Both the position numbers and the translations under genes were made by a program. 37,751 nt of DNA from Clostridiales bacterium (GTDB lineage: Bacteria > Bacillota > Clostridia > Christensenellales > Aristaeellaceae), in contig SVGL01000022.1 in NCBI GenBank assembly GCA_015056325.1, positions 1 to 37,751 on the forward strand. Direction: 5' to 3'. The notes beneath the pieces are model-generated. The model made no database searches, was not told the DNA's origin, and worked only from the letters and a program-made list of their open reading frames with translations. Shown here piece after piece: positions 15,566 through 23,958 of this stretch (the stretch's first letter is position 1; every line of letters starts with the position of its first letter).

Positions 15566-16525
15566 TCAGTACAGTTTTTTGCCGTAGAGGAAATAGCTCA
15601 CATCGCCCAGGATCAGCACCTTGGTGATATTGTTCTTCTCCAGGTATTCATGGATCTTCATGGACTTGCCGGTCTGGCTCATGTATTCCCGCATATCCAC
15701 CACAAAGGTCTTGTTGAAATGGCGGCCCACCAGCTCGCGCACCGAGCAGCCGTAGGAGTTGCACAGGATCAGCAGATTCTCCCGGTCGGTCATGCCGGTA
15801 TCGTAGACGATCTCGCCATAGTCGCCGCCGTAGAAGGTGGCATAGTGGGTAGCGAGGATGTCCTTGGAATACTTGCCGGAGAAATAGGCGTCCGCACGGC
15901 CGATCTTCTTGGCGCGGCCGCTGATGGTCACCTTGCACTCCGGCAGGTCATAACGGTACACCGCAAAGTGCTCCGTAGCGTTCTTGACGCCCGTGCGCTT
16001 GACATAGGAACCATTGTAGACCGCATCAAAGACGACCTCCTCCACCGGCTGGATGGGCTCATCCTCCACCCCCAGCAGCCGCAGGATGTCCTCATAGCCC
16101 TGCTGGGCGCCGATATGGTTCCAGTGGTGATCCGTCTGGTAGAACAGCCGCTCATATTCCGCCATGCTGTGGATGTCCAGCGCGTCATGATGATCCACGC
16201 AGGTCAAGCGGGACATGAGATCCGCATAGATGTCATTCTCTCCGGAATTATCCAAGGTGAAGTCCATGCTGCGGGAATTGTTGACGAAGTAGAAGTATAC
16301 CTCCAGTTCGTCCCCGCTCAGATGGGTATTGTAGTTGTCGATATACCCCTGCATCGTCTGCGGGAGCATGGTTTCATAATCGTAGCGGTACTCCACGGTA
16401 TAGCCGTTTTCCCCGTAGAAAAAGCAGTTCTTGGTCGCACCCGCCGGCGTATACCCCACCGGAGCCGCCATGGCGCTGCCCAGCAGCATCACCGCAGCCA
16501 GCAGCATACACAAGGCCTTACGCAT
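15566..16525 (-). CDS. DHHW-family protein, paralogue 3 (first gene of the operon)
   Basis: A 319-residue protein with a signal peptide (GSAMA/APV) followed by the DHHW domain: QTDHHWNHIGAQQGY and LLILCNSYGCSV, where GDS is CNS. The ending YLEKNNITKVLILGDVSYFL matches paralogue 2. It heads a five-gene transcript driven by a consensus promoter at 16556-16584. Ser, Asp and His are all retained, so catalysis is possible. The changed residue before the serine, shared in type with paralogue 2, suggests specialisation relative to paralogue 1. Confidence 0.85.
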   Translation of the reverse strand: MRKALCMLLAAVMLLGSAMAAPVGYTPAGATKNCFFYGENGYTVEYRYDYETMLPQTMQGYIDNYNTHLSGDELEVYFYFVNNSRSMDFTLDNSGENDIYADLMSRLTCVDHHDALDIHSMAEYERLFYQTDHHWNHIGAQQGYEDILRLLGVEDEPIQPVEEVVFDAVYNGSYVKRTGVKNATEHFAVYRYDLPECKVTISGRAKKIGRADAYFSGKYSKDILATHYATFYGGDYGEIVYDTGMTDRENLLILCNSYGCSVRELVGRHFNKTFVVDMREYMSQTGKSMKIHEYLEKNNITKVLILGDVSYFLYGKKLY

Positions 16526-16555
16526 CCAGACTTCACCTCCAAAGGATTCTACCTA

Positions 16556-16584
16556 TTATATCGTATTCGCAAAGAAGTGTCAAC
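16556..16584 (-). promoter_or_regulatory. Sigma-A promoter of the DHHW-MBOAT operon
   Basis: On the minus strand TTGACA (complement 16579-16584), a 17-base spacer and TATAAT (complement 16556-16561). Confidence 0.88.
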
Positions 16585-16627
16585 ACATCCTCCCGGCGCC
16601 ACGCTGCGCAGCAGGTTCAGGCCCATG

Positions 16628-16668
16628 AAAAATGTCCGCAAACCCGGTTCCTCCGTGGTTTACGGACA
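16628..16668 (-). terminator. Terminator of the AraC-family gene
   Basis: On the minus strand TGTCCG(t)AAACC pairs with GGTTT(g)CGGACA, followed by TTTTTC. It lies 15 bases after the stop codon. Confidence 0.8.
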
Positions 16669-16682
16669 TACGCCATGGCTGT

Positions 16683-17579
16683 TTATTCCGCAGCGCTCGT
16701 GTGCGTTTTTTTCCACTGTGTCGGCGACATACCAAATTCCTTGAGAAAGTGCCTGTTGAAGGAGGAAAGCGTATTGTACCCCACGTCGAAGGCCACGTCT
16801 GCCACGGGGATGCCCTCGGTCAGCAGCAGGGTGGCACGCTTCATGCGCAGATGGTGAATGTACTGCATGGGAGCCAGCCCGGTGAAGTCGATCATATCCC
16901 GCTGAAGGGTGGACTTGCTGGCTCCGCCGGCGTCGATCAGATGATCGACGGTCAGATCCTCGGTGTAGTGCTGGTTGATATAGAGCAGCACGTCCCCCAG
17001 GCGGGCGAGCAGCTGCGTCTGGCTGTCGCGCTTGGAGCCGGCGGGATTCTTCGTGGGGACCATCATGCGGCTGTGGCGGGCCAGGAGCGCGGTGATCAGC
17101 CCGCGCATGGCGGTAAGGTAATCCCCCTGAAGGCGGGCGGTCTCGTCCAGGATGGCGACCACAAGCTGATGCAGGATGGGCTCCTCCGCCTGGGGGATGA
17201 CGGAGGGAAAGTCGTACAGATGGGGCGACATGGCCTTCAGCTGGCTGACCTGGAGAAGGTCCGCGTCGGTGAAGAGCTTTTTGAGGTTGATGTAGCTGAA
17301 ATGCCACAAACTGCGCTGGGGTCCCACGTTCTGGGCGATGTGCACCTGGCCGCCGTAGATGATGGAGCAGCAGGGCGCGCTGAAGGGGATGACCTTGCCG
17401 TCCACATAGAAAAGCCCGCTGCCGCTGACGCAGTAGCCGATCTCCAGGAAGTCGTGGTAGTGCAGCGCTTCCGGCTCGTTTAACAGGTAATAGTCATCCA
17501 GATAGCCCTCGGGCATGAAGGGATGTTCTTTTGTGAGCTTTCTCGGGTCAAAATCGACAAACAATGACTCAAACTGCAC
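16683..17579 (-). CDS. AraC-family transcriptional regulator with N-terminal cupin
   Basis: A 298-residue protein. The N-terminal half is a cupin-like sensor (ALHYHDFLEIGYCVSGSGLF, then a DGKVIPF strand). The C-terminal 100 residues carry two HTH motifs (TVDHLIDAGGASKSTLQRDM and IPVADVAFDVGYNTLSSFNRHF) and the usual GMSPTQWKK ending. Such proteins bind sugars or related ligands and activate nearby genes. The GTG at 17579 is chosen because GGGGTGAT lies just upstream and the promoter -10 at 17617-17622 rules out the ATG at 17618. It is divergent from the PHP hydrolase gene, its likely target. Confidence 0.9.
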   Translation of the reverse strand: MQFESLFVDFDPRKLTKEHPFMPEGYLDDYYLLNEPEALHYHDFLEIGYCVSGSGLFYVDGKVIPFSAPCCSIIYGGQVHIAQNVGPQRSLWHFSYINLKKLFTDADLLQVSQLKAMSPHLYDFPSVIPQAEEPILHQLVVAILDETARLQGDYLTAMRGLITALLARHSRMMVPTKNPAGSKRDSQTQLLARLGDVLLYINQHYTEDLTVDHLIDAGGASKSTLQRDMIDFTGLAPMQYIHHLRMKRATLLLTEGIPVADVAFDVGYNTLSSFNRHFLKEFGMSPTQWKKTHTSAAE

Positions 17580-17616
17580 AGTATCACCCCGATTTTGCGT
17601 AGAAATTGTTACCCAC

Positions 17617-17645
17617 ATTATATATGATATAGGTAGGAAAGTCAA
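17617..17645 (-). promoter_or_regulatory. Sigma-A promoter of the AraC-family gene
   Basis: On the minus strand TTGACT (complement 17640-17645), a 17-base spacer and TATAAT (complement 17617-17622). The promoter of the divergent PHP gene must overlap this site; TATGAT at 17623-17628 is a possible plus-strand -10 but lacks a good -35, as expected for an activated promoter. Confidence 0.8.
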
Positions 17646-17687
17646 CGACACATATATGCCTTTACGCTTGATTCAGGAGGTATGATG

Positions 17688-19223
17688 ATGAAGCTGATGC
17701 AGACCCGACGCGATTTTCTGAAAATGGCCGGCAAAGTGGTGGCTGGCGGTGCGGCGCTTGCTGCAGCGCCCGCTTTTGTGACCACTGCCGAAGCTGCCTC
17801 TGGCAACATGGCCACCGCCGGCATCATCCGCGGCAAGGTGACCGATACCAACAGCTGCATGATGCCCGCTGTCATCCTGGTGGAAGCGGCCGACGGCACC
17901 GCCTACCGCGCCTTCACCAACGCCATGGGCGGCTACGCCATCAGCCTGGAGCCCGGCGAGTACACCCTCACCTTCTCCAAGGGCCATGAGTACTCTACCG
18001 TCACCCGCACGGTGGAGGTGGAGAGCCTCAAGACCTACTACCAGCAGGACGTGCGCCTGCAGCCCCTGTACGATTCCTACGCCAAGGGCTGGATCGCTGG
18101 CGACTGCCACCAGCATACCTTCTACTCCGACGGTGTGGACCCGGTGGAGGACGTCATGATCGGCAACGCCGCCAACGGCGTGTACTTCGGCTTCCTGACC
18201 GACCACAACACCTCCCGCGGCGTGCCGGAGTACAACGGCGCGTGCATGTTCCCCGTCCGCACGGAGAACGGGCAGGTCCGCTACTTCAAGGGCATGGACG
18301 GCGTGGAGGTCACCTCCGAGTTCGGCCACTACAACGCCCTGGGCTCCGGTCTGACCCTGGAAACCTACGACCTCAAGTTCACCGAGGCCGAGCGCAATTC
18401 CCCCGAGAAGATGCAGATCGTCCGCGAGAAGATCAAGTACATCGCTGACTGCATCACCCGCGTGGGCAGCGTGGCCCAGATGAACCACCCCTACTCCACC
18501 ACCACCATGGGCATGGCCAACTGGATCGATTCGAATGACTACGAGGTCTTCGACATGTACGACACCATGGAGGTCTGGAACGGCTATTTCTGCCCGCCCG
18601 ACGGCGCCCTCTTCACCACCGAGAACTCCATGAACCAGAACTACTCCTCCAAGCTACTCTGGTACAAACTGCTGAGCGCCATGAAGGAGGGCCACCCCTT
18701 CCACGCCATCACCGGCGGCACCGACAACCATGACGTTTCCGGCGCTGCGTCTGCCAAGGCCCGCGCCAAGATCGTGGAGAACCCCGCTGACCTGCAGGCC
18801 TACTACGACACCTGGGTCGCCTCCGCCAAATACAACGGCATGCCCGCCACCTACACCTACTTCGGTGAGAAGGAGCTGACCATGGAGAACGCCATGGCTG
18901 CCGTCAAGGCCGGCCACAGTTTCGTGACCAGCGGCCCCATCGTCCTGGCAGACGTGAAGGGCAAGATCTACGGCGAGAAGGTCGAGGCTGCCGCGGGTGA
19001 GGAGCTCGCCCTCAACTGCGATATCTGGAACCGCGACGGCCTGAAGGAGATCCGCATCGTTGTCAATGGCGAGATCGTCAAGCAGATCCCCGTCAACGGC
19101 GAATCCTTCAAGGAAGCCGTCACCCTCACGCGCGACTGGGAAAGCAACGACTGGATCCTCATCGAGGTCCTGGGCGCCGACTGCTGCCAGTACGCCCTGA
19201 CCAACCCCATCATCATTGCATAA
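17688..19223 (+). CDS. Tat-exported CehA/McbA-type PHP metallohydrolase
   Basis: The protein has 511 residues from the ATG at 17688, 7 bases after AGGAGG (ATGs at 17682 and 17685 are too close). The N-terminus has a twin-arginine signal (TRRDFLKMAG, then a weakly hydrophobic Ala/Gly run to about TAEAA). A carboxypeptidase-regulatory-like beta domain follows (GGYAISLEPGEYTLTF, about residues 50-120). The PHP domain shows DCHQH (D139, H141, H143), TDHN, MNHPY and GGTDNHD, which form a multinuclear metal site for phosphoester or carbamate hydrolysis. Export through Tat implies folding and metal loading in the cytoplasm. The substrate is unknown; the divergent AraC gene suggests a carbohydrate-linked signal. 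Confidence 0.9.
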   Translation: MKLMQTRRDFLKMAGKVVAGGAALAAAPAFVTTAEAASGNMATAGIIRGKVTDTNSCMMPAVILVEAADGTAYRAFTNAMGGYAISLEPGEYTLTFSKGHEYSTVTRTVEVESLKTYYQQDVRLQPLYDSYAKGWIAGDCHQHTFYSDGVDPVEDVMIGNAANGVYFGFLTDHNTSRGVPEYNGACMFPVRTENGQVRYFKGMDGVEVTSEFGHYNALGSGLTLETYDLKFTEAERNSPEKMQIVREKIKYIADCITRVGSVAQMNHPYSTTTMGMANWIDSNDYEVFDMYDTMEVWNGYFCPPDGALFTTENSMNQNYSSKLLWYKLLSAMKEGHPFHAITGGTDNHDVSGAASAKARAKIVENPADLQAYYDTWVASAKYNGMPATYTYFGEKELTMENAMAAVKAGHSFVTSGPIVLADVKGKIYGEKVEAAAGEELALNCDIWNRDGLKEIRIVVNGEIVKQIPVNGESFKEAVTLTRDWESNDWILIEVLGADCCQYALTNPIIIA

Positions 19224-19285
19224 ACTTGGCTTCAGGCCGGTCATCCGGCTTTGAAATAACAAACAACAAGAAAGGATGCAACACC

Positions 19286-20173
19286 ATGAAGAAGTTCTTT
19301 GCCCTGTTCCTCTCCCTGATGATGCTCTTTGCCTGCACCGCTTTTGCGGAGACCACCATTGACATGTCCGCTCCCACCTTCGAGGTTGGCGAGGATTCCG
19401 CCGAGTACGAGGTGGACGGCGCTTCCGGCTGGAACGTTGTGACCGCCTACGTCAAGATCGCCGCCGGTGATGACGTGATCTTCAACGGCCCCGTCACCGT
19501 GACCTCCGATAACCTGACCGTTGCTGAGTTCACCCTGGCTGCCATCTACGAGGTTGGCTGCGGCCAGGAAGGCCTCGAAGCCGGCTTCGTCACCTCCATC
19601 GGCGACTATGTTTCTGGCACCGACGCTGACGGCAACTACGTCTACTGGGCCAACTCCGTCAACGGCAAGTACGTTCCCCACACCTGCACCGACATGAAGG
19701 TGCTGGAGGGCTACTACATCAACTGGGACTTCGTGGCCTACAATGCTGACGCCGGCCTGGAGACCACCGCTGTGCTGCCCTGCGGCTACGCTGCTCCCTT
19801 CGAGGTTGGCGAGGACGAGACCGAGTACGAAGTGGACGGCGCTTCCGGCTGGAACGTGGCCAACATCAACATGAAGATCACCGCCGGTGAGGACGTGATC
19901 TTCAACGGCGTTGTCACCCTGACCTCCGATACCCTGTCTGTGGCTGAAGCAACGCTGGCTGCCATCTACGAGGTTGGCTGCGGCCAGGAGGGCCTGGAGG
20001 CCGGCTTCGTCACCTCCATCGGCGAATACGTTGCCGGTACCGACGCTGACGGCAACTACGTCTACTGGGCCAACTCCGTCAACGGCAAGTACGTCCCCTT
20101 CTCCTGCGATCAGCTCCGTCTGCTGGACGGCGACTATGTGCAGTGGGATTTCGTGACCTACGCTGCTGAGTAA
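19286..20173 (+). CDS. Secreted protein with two DUF4430-like (transcobalamin C-terminal-like) repeats
   Basis: A 295-residue protein: a signal peptide (CTAFA/ETT) and two copies of a 140-residue module, the second beginning exactly 420 bases after the first. Each contains FEVGEDxxEYEVDGASGWNV, DDVIFNG, AAIYEVGCGQEGLEAGFVTSIG and YVYWANSVNGKYV, then a G-Y/D-Y...WDFV ending. The VTSIG / W-NSVNG / DGD-V-WDF pattern fits DUF4430, related to the C-terminal domain of transcobalamin and intrinsic factor. That suggests ligand binding outside the cell, possibly but not provably a corrinoid. LFAC in the signal resembles a lipobox weakly. The start follows AAAGGA. Confidence 0.8.
   Translation: MKKFFALFLSLMMLFACTAFAETTIDMSAPTFEVGEDSAEYEVDGASGWNVVTAYVKIAAGDDVIFNGPVTVTSDNLTVAEFTLAAIYEVGCGQEGLEAGFVTSIGDYVSGTDADGNYVYWANSVNGKYVPHTCTDMKVLEGYYINWDFVAYNADAGLETTAVLPCGYAAPFEVGEDETEYEVDGASGWNVANINMKITAGEDVIFNGVVTLTSDTLSVAEATLAAIYEVGCGQEGLEAGFVTSIGEYVAGTDADGNYVYWANSVNGKYVPFSCDQLRLLDGDYVQWDFVTYAAE
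19381..20160 (+). repeat. 420-base in-frame tandem duplication inside the DUF4430-like gene
   Basis: Units start at 19381 and 19801 with identical first bases (CGAGGTTGGCGAGGA). Long stretches remain identical at DNA level, including third codon positions, around 19551-19585/19971-20005 and 19620-19674/20040-20094, pointing to a recent duplication or ongoing gene conversion. Confidence 0.9.
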
Positions 20174-20185
20174 TAACTGAACCAC

Positions 20186-20223
20186 AAAGGCGCAGGCCGG
20201 CATAATGCTTGTCTGCGCCTTTT
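20186..20223 (+). terminator. Terminator between the DUF4430-like gene and the BMP gene
   Basis: AAAGGCGCAG pairs with CTGCGCCTTT across a 17-base loop, ending in a T run. No promoter is visible in the 25 bases between it and the BMP gene, so part of the transcription must read through, or the BMP promoter lies further upstream. Confidence 0.75.
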
Positions 20224-20248
20224 ACTACGATGCTTGAGGAGAATCACC

Positions 20249-21373
20249 ATGAAGAATTTCCTGCGTCTCATCGCCCTGCTGCTGTGCGTTGTGTTCCTGC
20301 CCCTGACCGCCATGGCGGCTGAAGAACCCCTGGATGACGGCGTGACCAAGATTGCCCTGCTGATCTCCGGCGACCTGGGCGACATGTCCTTCTGGGACAG
20401 CGCCAACGCCGGTCTGACCAAGTTTGCCGCCGATCACCCCGAGGTGGTCGTGGACATCATCGAGATGGGCTCCTCCGACACCTCCAAGTATGAGTCCACC
20501 CTCACCAAGACCTGCAACGGCGCGTATGACCTGATCATCGTCGGCTCCACCGACATGCGCGAGCCCCTGCAGCGCGCTGCGAAGAAGAAGAAGTACGCCG
20601 ACCGCCGCTTCATCATCTTCGATACCGAGATCAAGGACGGCAAGGCTGCCGATTACCCCACCGTGCACTCCATCATGTTCTCCCAGAACGAGGGCGGCTA
20701 CCTGGCCGGCACCGTGGCTGCGCTGACCTCCATCGAGAAGGGCGCTGCCAACACCGCGTTCGTGGGCGGCACCAAGAATGACATCATCAACGACTTCGGC
20801 TTCGGCTTCATGCAGGGCGTGCGTGACGTGAACGCTGCCAAGGGCGCGAATGTCGGCGCCTACAACGCCTACATCGGCGACTTCGTCAACAGCCCCAAGG
20901 GCTCTTCCCTGGCCACCTCCTTCTACGAGTCCGGCGTGGAGGTGCTCTTTGCCGCGGCTTCCCAGGCGGGTCTGGGCTGCATCGACAGCGCCAAGAACAA
21001 CGGCAAGCTGATCATCGGCGTTGACTCCGACCAGCATGCCTACTACGCTGAGACCGACCCCGAGAAGGCCCAGCACATCGTCACCTCCGTGCTCAAGCGC
21101 GTTGACCTGGCGCTGTACAACTGCTGCGAGGCTTTCCTCAACGGCACCCTGACCTACGGCGACCTGGAGATCCTGGGCGTGAAGGAAGGCATGATCGGCC
21201 TGGTGGAAAACGACAACTACGCCGCCCTGGTCTCCGAGGAGACCCGCGCCTATGTGGCTGACGTGGCCGCCAGGATCGCCGACGGCACCCTCACCGTGCA
21301 GTCCGGCCTGAAGCGCTACACCAAGCAGGATGTGCTCAACGAGCTGTTCGACTCCCTCGACCCCACCAAGTAA
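20249..21373 (+). CDS. BMP-family nucleoside ABC transporter substrate-binding protein
   Basis: A 374-residue protein with a signal peptide (LTAMA/AEE) and a Bmp/PnrA-type binding domain: KIALLISGDLGDMSFWDSANAG, then DLIIVGSTDM, SIMFSQNEGGYLAGTVAAL, AFVGGTKNDIINDFGFGFMQG and IIGVDSDQHAY. BMP proteins bind purine nucleosides and related ribosides. No lipobox cysteine is present, although nearly all Gram-positive members are lipoproteins. GAGGAG lies upstream of the ATG. It is followed by its ATPase and two permeases, so the transporter is complete. Confidence 0.93.
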   Translation: MKNFLRLIALLLCVVFLPLTAMAAEEPLDDGVTKIALLISGDLGDMSFWDSANAGLTKFAADHPEVVVDIIEMGSSDTSKYESTLTKTCNGAYDLIIVGSTDMREPLQRAAKKKKYADRRFIIFDTEIKDGKAADYPTVHSIMFSQNEGGYLAGTVAALTSIEKGAANTAFVGGTKNDIINDFGFGFMQGVRDVNAAKGANVGAYNAYIGDFVNSPKGSSLATSFYESGVEVLFAAASQAGLGCIDSAKNNGKLIIGVDSDQHAYYAETDPEKAQHIVTSVLKRVDLALYNCCEAFLNGTLTYGDLEILGVKEGMIGLVENDNYAALVSEETRAYVADVAARIADGTLTVQSGLKRYTKQDVLNELFDSLDPTK

Positions 21374-21394
21374 GAAACACCAAGGAGCGCAATC

Positions 21395-22918
21395 ATGAGT
21401 GAACTCCTTTGTATGAAGAATATCACCAAGCGCTACGGGAACGGCGTCCTCGCAAACGAGGACGCCTCCTTCTCCCTGCGCGAGGGTGAGATCCACGCCA
21501 TTGCCGGCGAGAACGGCGCGGGCAAGTCCACGCTGATGAAGATCCTCTTCGGCGCGGAGCAGCCCACCTCCGGCGTGATCGAGCTGCGCGGCAAGCCCGT
21601 GAAGCTCTCCTCTCCCAAGGTGGCCACCAGCCTTGGCATCGGCATGGTGTACCAGCACTTCATGCTGGTGGACGAGCTGCCGGTGTACCTGAACGTCTTC
21701 CTGGGCGTGGAGAAGCGCAAGGGCCTGCTGCTGGACAAGCAGGCCATGATCGAGGAAACCCGCGTGCTGTGCGAAAAGTACGACATGCCCGTGGATCCGC
21801 TTGCCCTGTGCGGCGACCTGCCCGTAGGATTGCGCCAGAAGGTGGAGATCCTCAAGGTGCTGGCCCGCGGCGCGAAGATCATCATCCTGGACGAGCCCAC
21901 CGCCGTCCTCACCCCCCAGGAGACCGAGCAGCTCTTCAAGCAGCTGCGCATCCTGCGCGACGCCCAGCACACCATCGTCATCATCACCCACAAGCTCAAG
22001 GAAATGAAGGAGCTGTGCGACCGCATCACCATCATGCGCCAGGGCAAGACCATGGGCGTGGTGAATGTCTGCGACGTGACCGAGCAGCAGATCTCCGAGC
22101 TGATGGTGGGCGGCACCGTCCGCCTGAAGGTGGACAAGGCTGATGTCCAGCCCGGCGAAATTGTGGCGGAAATGAAGGCCGTGACCGTCCCCGGCGCGGG
22201 CAAGCCCAAGCTGGACAGCGTGAGCCTCACCGCCCGGGCAGGAGAGATCCTCTGCCTTGCCGGCGTAGAGGGCAACGGCCAGCAGCAGGCCATCGAGTGT
22301 CTGACCGGCCAGATCGGCTACCAGGGCAGCGTGACCGTCCTGGGTAAGGAAGTGCGCGGTAAATCCATCCGCAAGATCCGCGATCTGGGCATGGCGCACA
22401 TCCCGGAAGACCGCATGACCATGGGCACCGACCAGAAGGCCTCCCTGCACGAAAACCTGATCTCTGTGGACTTTGACCGCAACACGGTTGCCGGCTTCCT
22501 CAAGGACAAGGCCCTCAAGGCCCGTTCCGAGCAGCAACTCAAGGATTTCCTGGTCAAGGGCGAGCGCCAGACCCCCATTTCCATGCTCTCCGGCGGCAAC
22601 ATGCAGAAGGTCGTCGTCGCCCGCGAGCTGACCAAGGGCGCCAAGCTCATCATCGCCAACCAGCCCACCCGCGGCGTGGACGTGGGCGCCATCGCCTTCA
22701 TCCACGAGAAGCTCGTTGAGCTGCGCGACCAGGGCTGCGGCATCGTGCTGGTGTCCGCGGACATGAGCGAGGTATTCTCCCTGGCGGACCGCATCATTGT
22801 GTTCCACGAGGGCCACATCGCCGCGGAGATCACCGACGTGGCGAATTGCTCCGAGCAGCAGCTGGGCCGCTACATGCTCGGCATTGACAAGATGGAAAGA
22901 ACGGAGGCGGCACAGTGA
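21395..22918 (+). CDS. Nucleoside/sugar ABC transporter, duplicated ATP-binding protein
   Basis: A 507-residue protein with two ABC domains, the arrangement used by BMP/NupO and ribose-type importers. The first half has the Walker A GENGAGKST, a signature-like DLPVGLRQKVEIL and Walker B IIILDEPTAVL. The second half has a changed Walker A region (GVEGNGQQQ), LSGGNMQKVVVARE and IIANQPTRGVDVGA. The degenerate second P-loop is usual for this subfamily. It energises uptake through the two permeases that follow. The next gene starts within its stop codon (GTGA overlap). Confidence 0.95.
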   Translation: MSELLCMKNITKRYGNGVLANEDASFSLREGEIHAIAGENGAGKSTLMKILFGAEQPTSGVIELRGKPVKLSSPKVATSLGIGMVYQHFMLVDELPVYLNVFLGVEKRKGLLLDKQAMIEETRVLCEKYDMPVDPLALCGDLPVGLRQKVEILKVLARGAKIIILDEPTAVLTPQETEQLFKQLRILRDAQHTIVIITHKLKEMKELCDRITIMRQGKTMGVVNVCDVTEQQISELMVGGTVRLKVDKADVQPGEIVAEMKAVTVPGAGKPKLDSVSLTARAGEILCLAGVEGNGQQQAIECLTGQIGYQGSVTVLGKEVRGKSIRKIRDLGMAHIPEDRMTMGTDQKASLHENLISVDFDRNTVAGFLKDKALKARSEQQLKDFLVKGERQTPISMLSGGNMQKVVVARELTKGAKLIIANQPTRGVDVGAIAFIHEKLVELRDQGCGIVLVSADMSEVFSLADRIIVFHEGHIAAEITDVANCSEQQLGRYMLGIDKMERTEAAQ

Positions 22919-23958
22919 AAAAGAATATTGTGAAGCCTCTGCTGACGCTGCTCCTGCGCCTTGCGCTGGCGGTGGCCGTGGCGGCGATCGTGCTGGCGGG
23001 CGCCTGCCTCATGATGGAAGGCGACATGGCCGAGGTCATGACGGCCTTCTTCCTCGGCCCGATCGAGGATGAATACGCCATCGCGGAGATCCTGCGCGAG
23101 ATGGTGCCCCTGATCTTCACCGGCGTGGCCGTCTCCCTGATGGTGCGCTGCGGCCAGTTCAACATGTTCGTGGAGGGCGCGTTCTTCGGCGGCGCCTTCC
23201 TGGCGGGCGTGCTGGCTCCCATGCTGGGCGAGAACTTCATCATCACCCCCGTCATTGCCATCCTGGCGGCGGCGGTAGCCATGGGCCTGATCGGCTATGT
23301 GCCGGCGAAGATGAAGTCCTCCCTGGGGGTGAACGAGTTCGTTTCCTCCCTGATGCTCAACTACATCGTCTACTGGGTGGTCATGTACCTGATCCATGGC
23401 GTGGCCGCGGACCCGGATTACCCCAACGCCACCATGTACCTGGAGGACGCCATGCGTCTGCCCTTCCTCAATGAGGATATCGAGCTGTCCTCCAACCTGT
23501 TGATCGCCCTGGTCGTGGCGGTGCTCAGCGGATTGTTCCTGTTCAAGACCAAGTGGGGCTATGCCCTGCGCATGACCGGCGATAACCCCACCTTCGCGGT
23601 GTACTCCGGCATCAAGGCGAAGTCCTACGTCACCTCCTCCCAGGTGATCGGCTCTGCCCTGGCGGGCATGGGCGGCGCGTCCTTCCTGCTGGGCAATTAC
23701 TACCGTTTCCAGTGGGCGAGCCTTCCCAACTACGGCTTTGACGGCTTCGTCATCGCCTCCATCGCGGGCAACAACCCCTACGCGGTGCCGCTGGCGGCGC
23801 TGTTCCTGGGTTATCTGCGCGTGGGCGCGCTGCAGGTCAGCCGCCTGGGCGATATCCCCAACGAGGTCATCTACGTCATTCAGGCGATCATTATTATCCT
23901 CTTCGGCGCGCAGTTCGTGCTGAGCCGCAGAAAGAAGGGAGGCAAGAAGCATGCTTGA
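22915..23958 (+). CDS. Nucleoside ABC transporter permease 1 (NupP type)
   Basis: A 347-residue inner-membrane protein with about eight to nine hydrophobic segments and the BPD_transp_2 landmarks SLMVRCGQFNMFVEGAFF, GVNEFVSSLMLNYIVYW and FKTKWGYALRMTGDNPTFAVYSGI. It forms half of the channel that receives the substrate from the BMP protein. It starts with GTG overlapping the ATPase stop by 4 bases and overlaps the second permease by 8 bases, indicating tight translational coupling. Confidence 0.93.
   Translation: MKKNIVKPLLTLLLRLALAVAVAAIVLAGACLMMEGDMAEVMTAFFLGPIEDEYAIAEILREMVPLIFTGVAVSLMVRCGQFNMFVEGAFFGGAFLAGVLAPMLGENFIITPVIAILAAAVAMGLIGYVPAKMKSSLGVNEFVSSLMLNYIVYWVVMYLIHGVAADPDYPNATMYLEDAMRLPFLNEDIELSSNLLIALVVAVLSGLFLFKTKWGYALRMTGDNPTFAVYSGIKAKSYVTSSQVIGSALAGMGGASFLLGNYYRFQWASLPNYGFDGFVIASIAGNNPYAVPLAALFLGYLRVGALQVSRLGDIPNEVIYVIQAIIIILFGAQFVLSRRKKGGKKHA

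Noticed and set aside
19286..19340. LFAC in the DUF4430-like signal peptide as a lipobox
   Set aside because: Phe at -2 is a poor fit, and an ordinary cleavage site (TAFA before ETT) follows directly. It is kept as ambiguous.
20225..22816. 863-codon minus-strand open frame opposite the BMP and ABC ATPase genes
   Set aside because: The plus strand encodes clear ABC motifs. The reverse frame is a codon-bias shadow with no domain or start signal.
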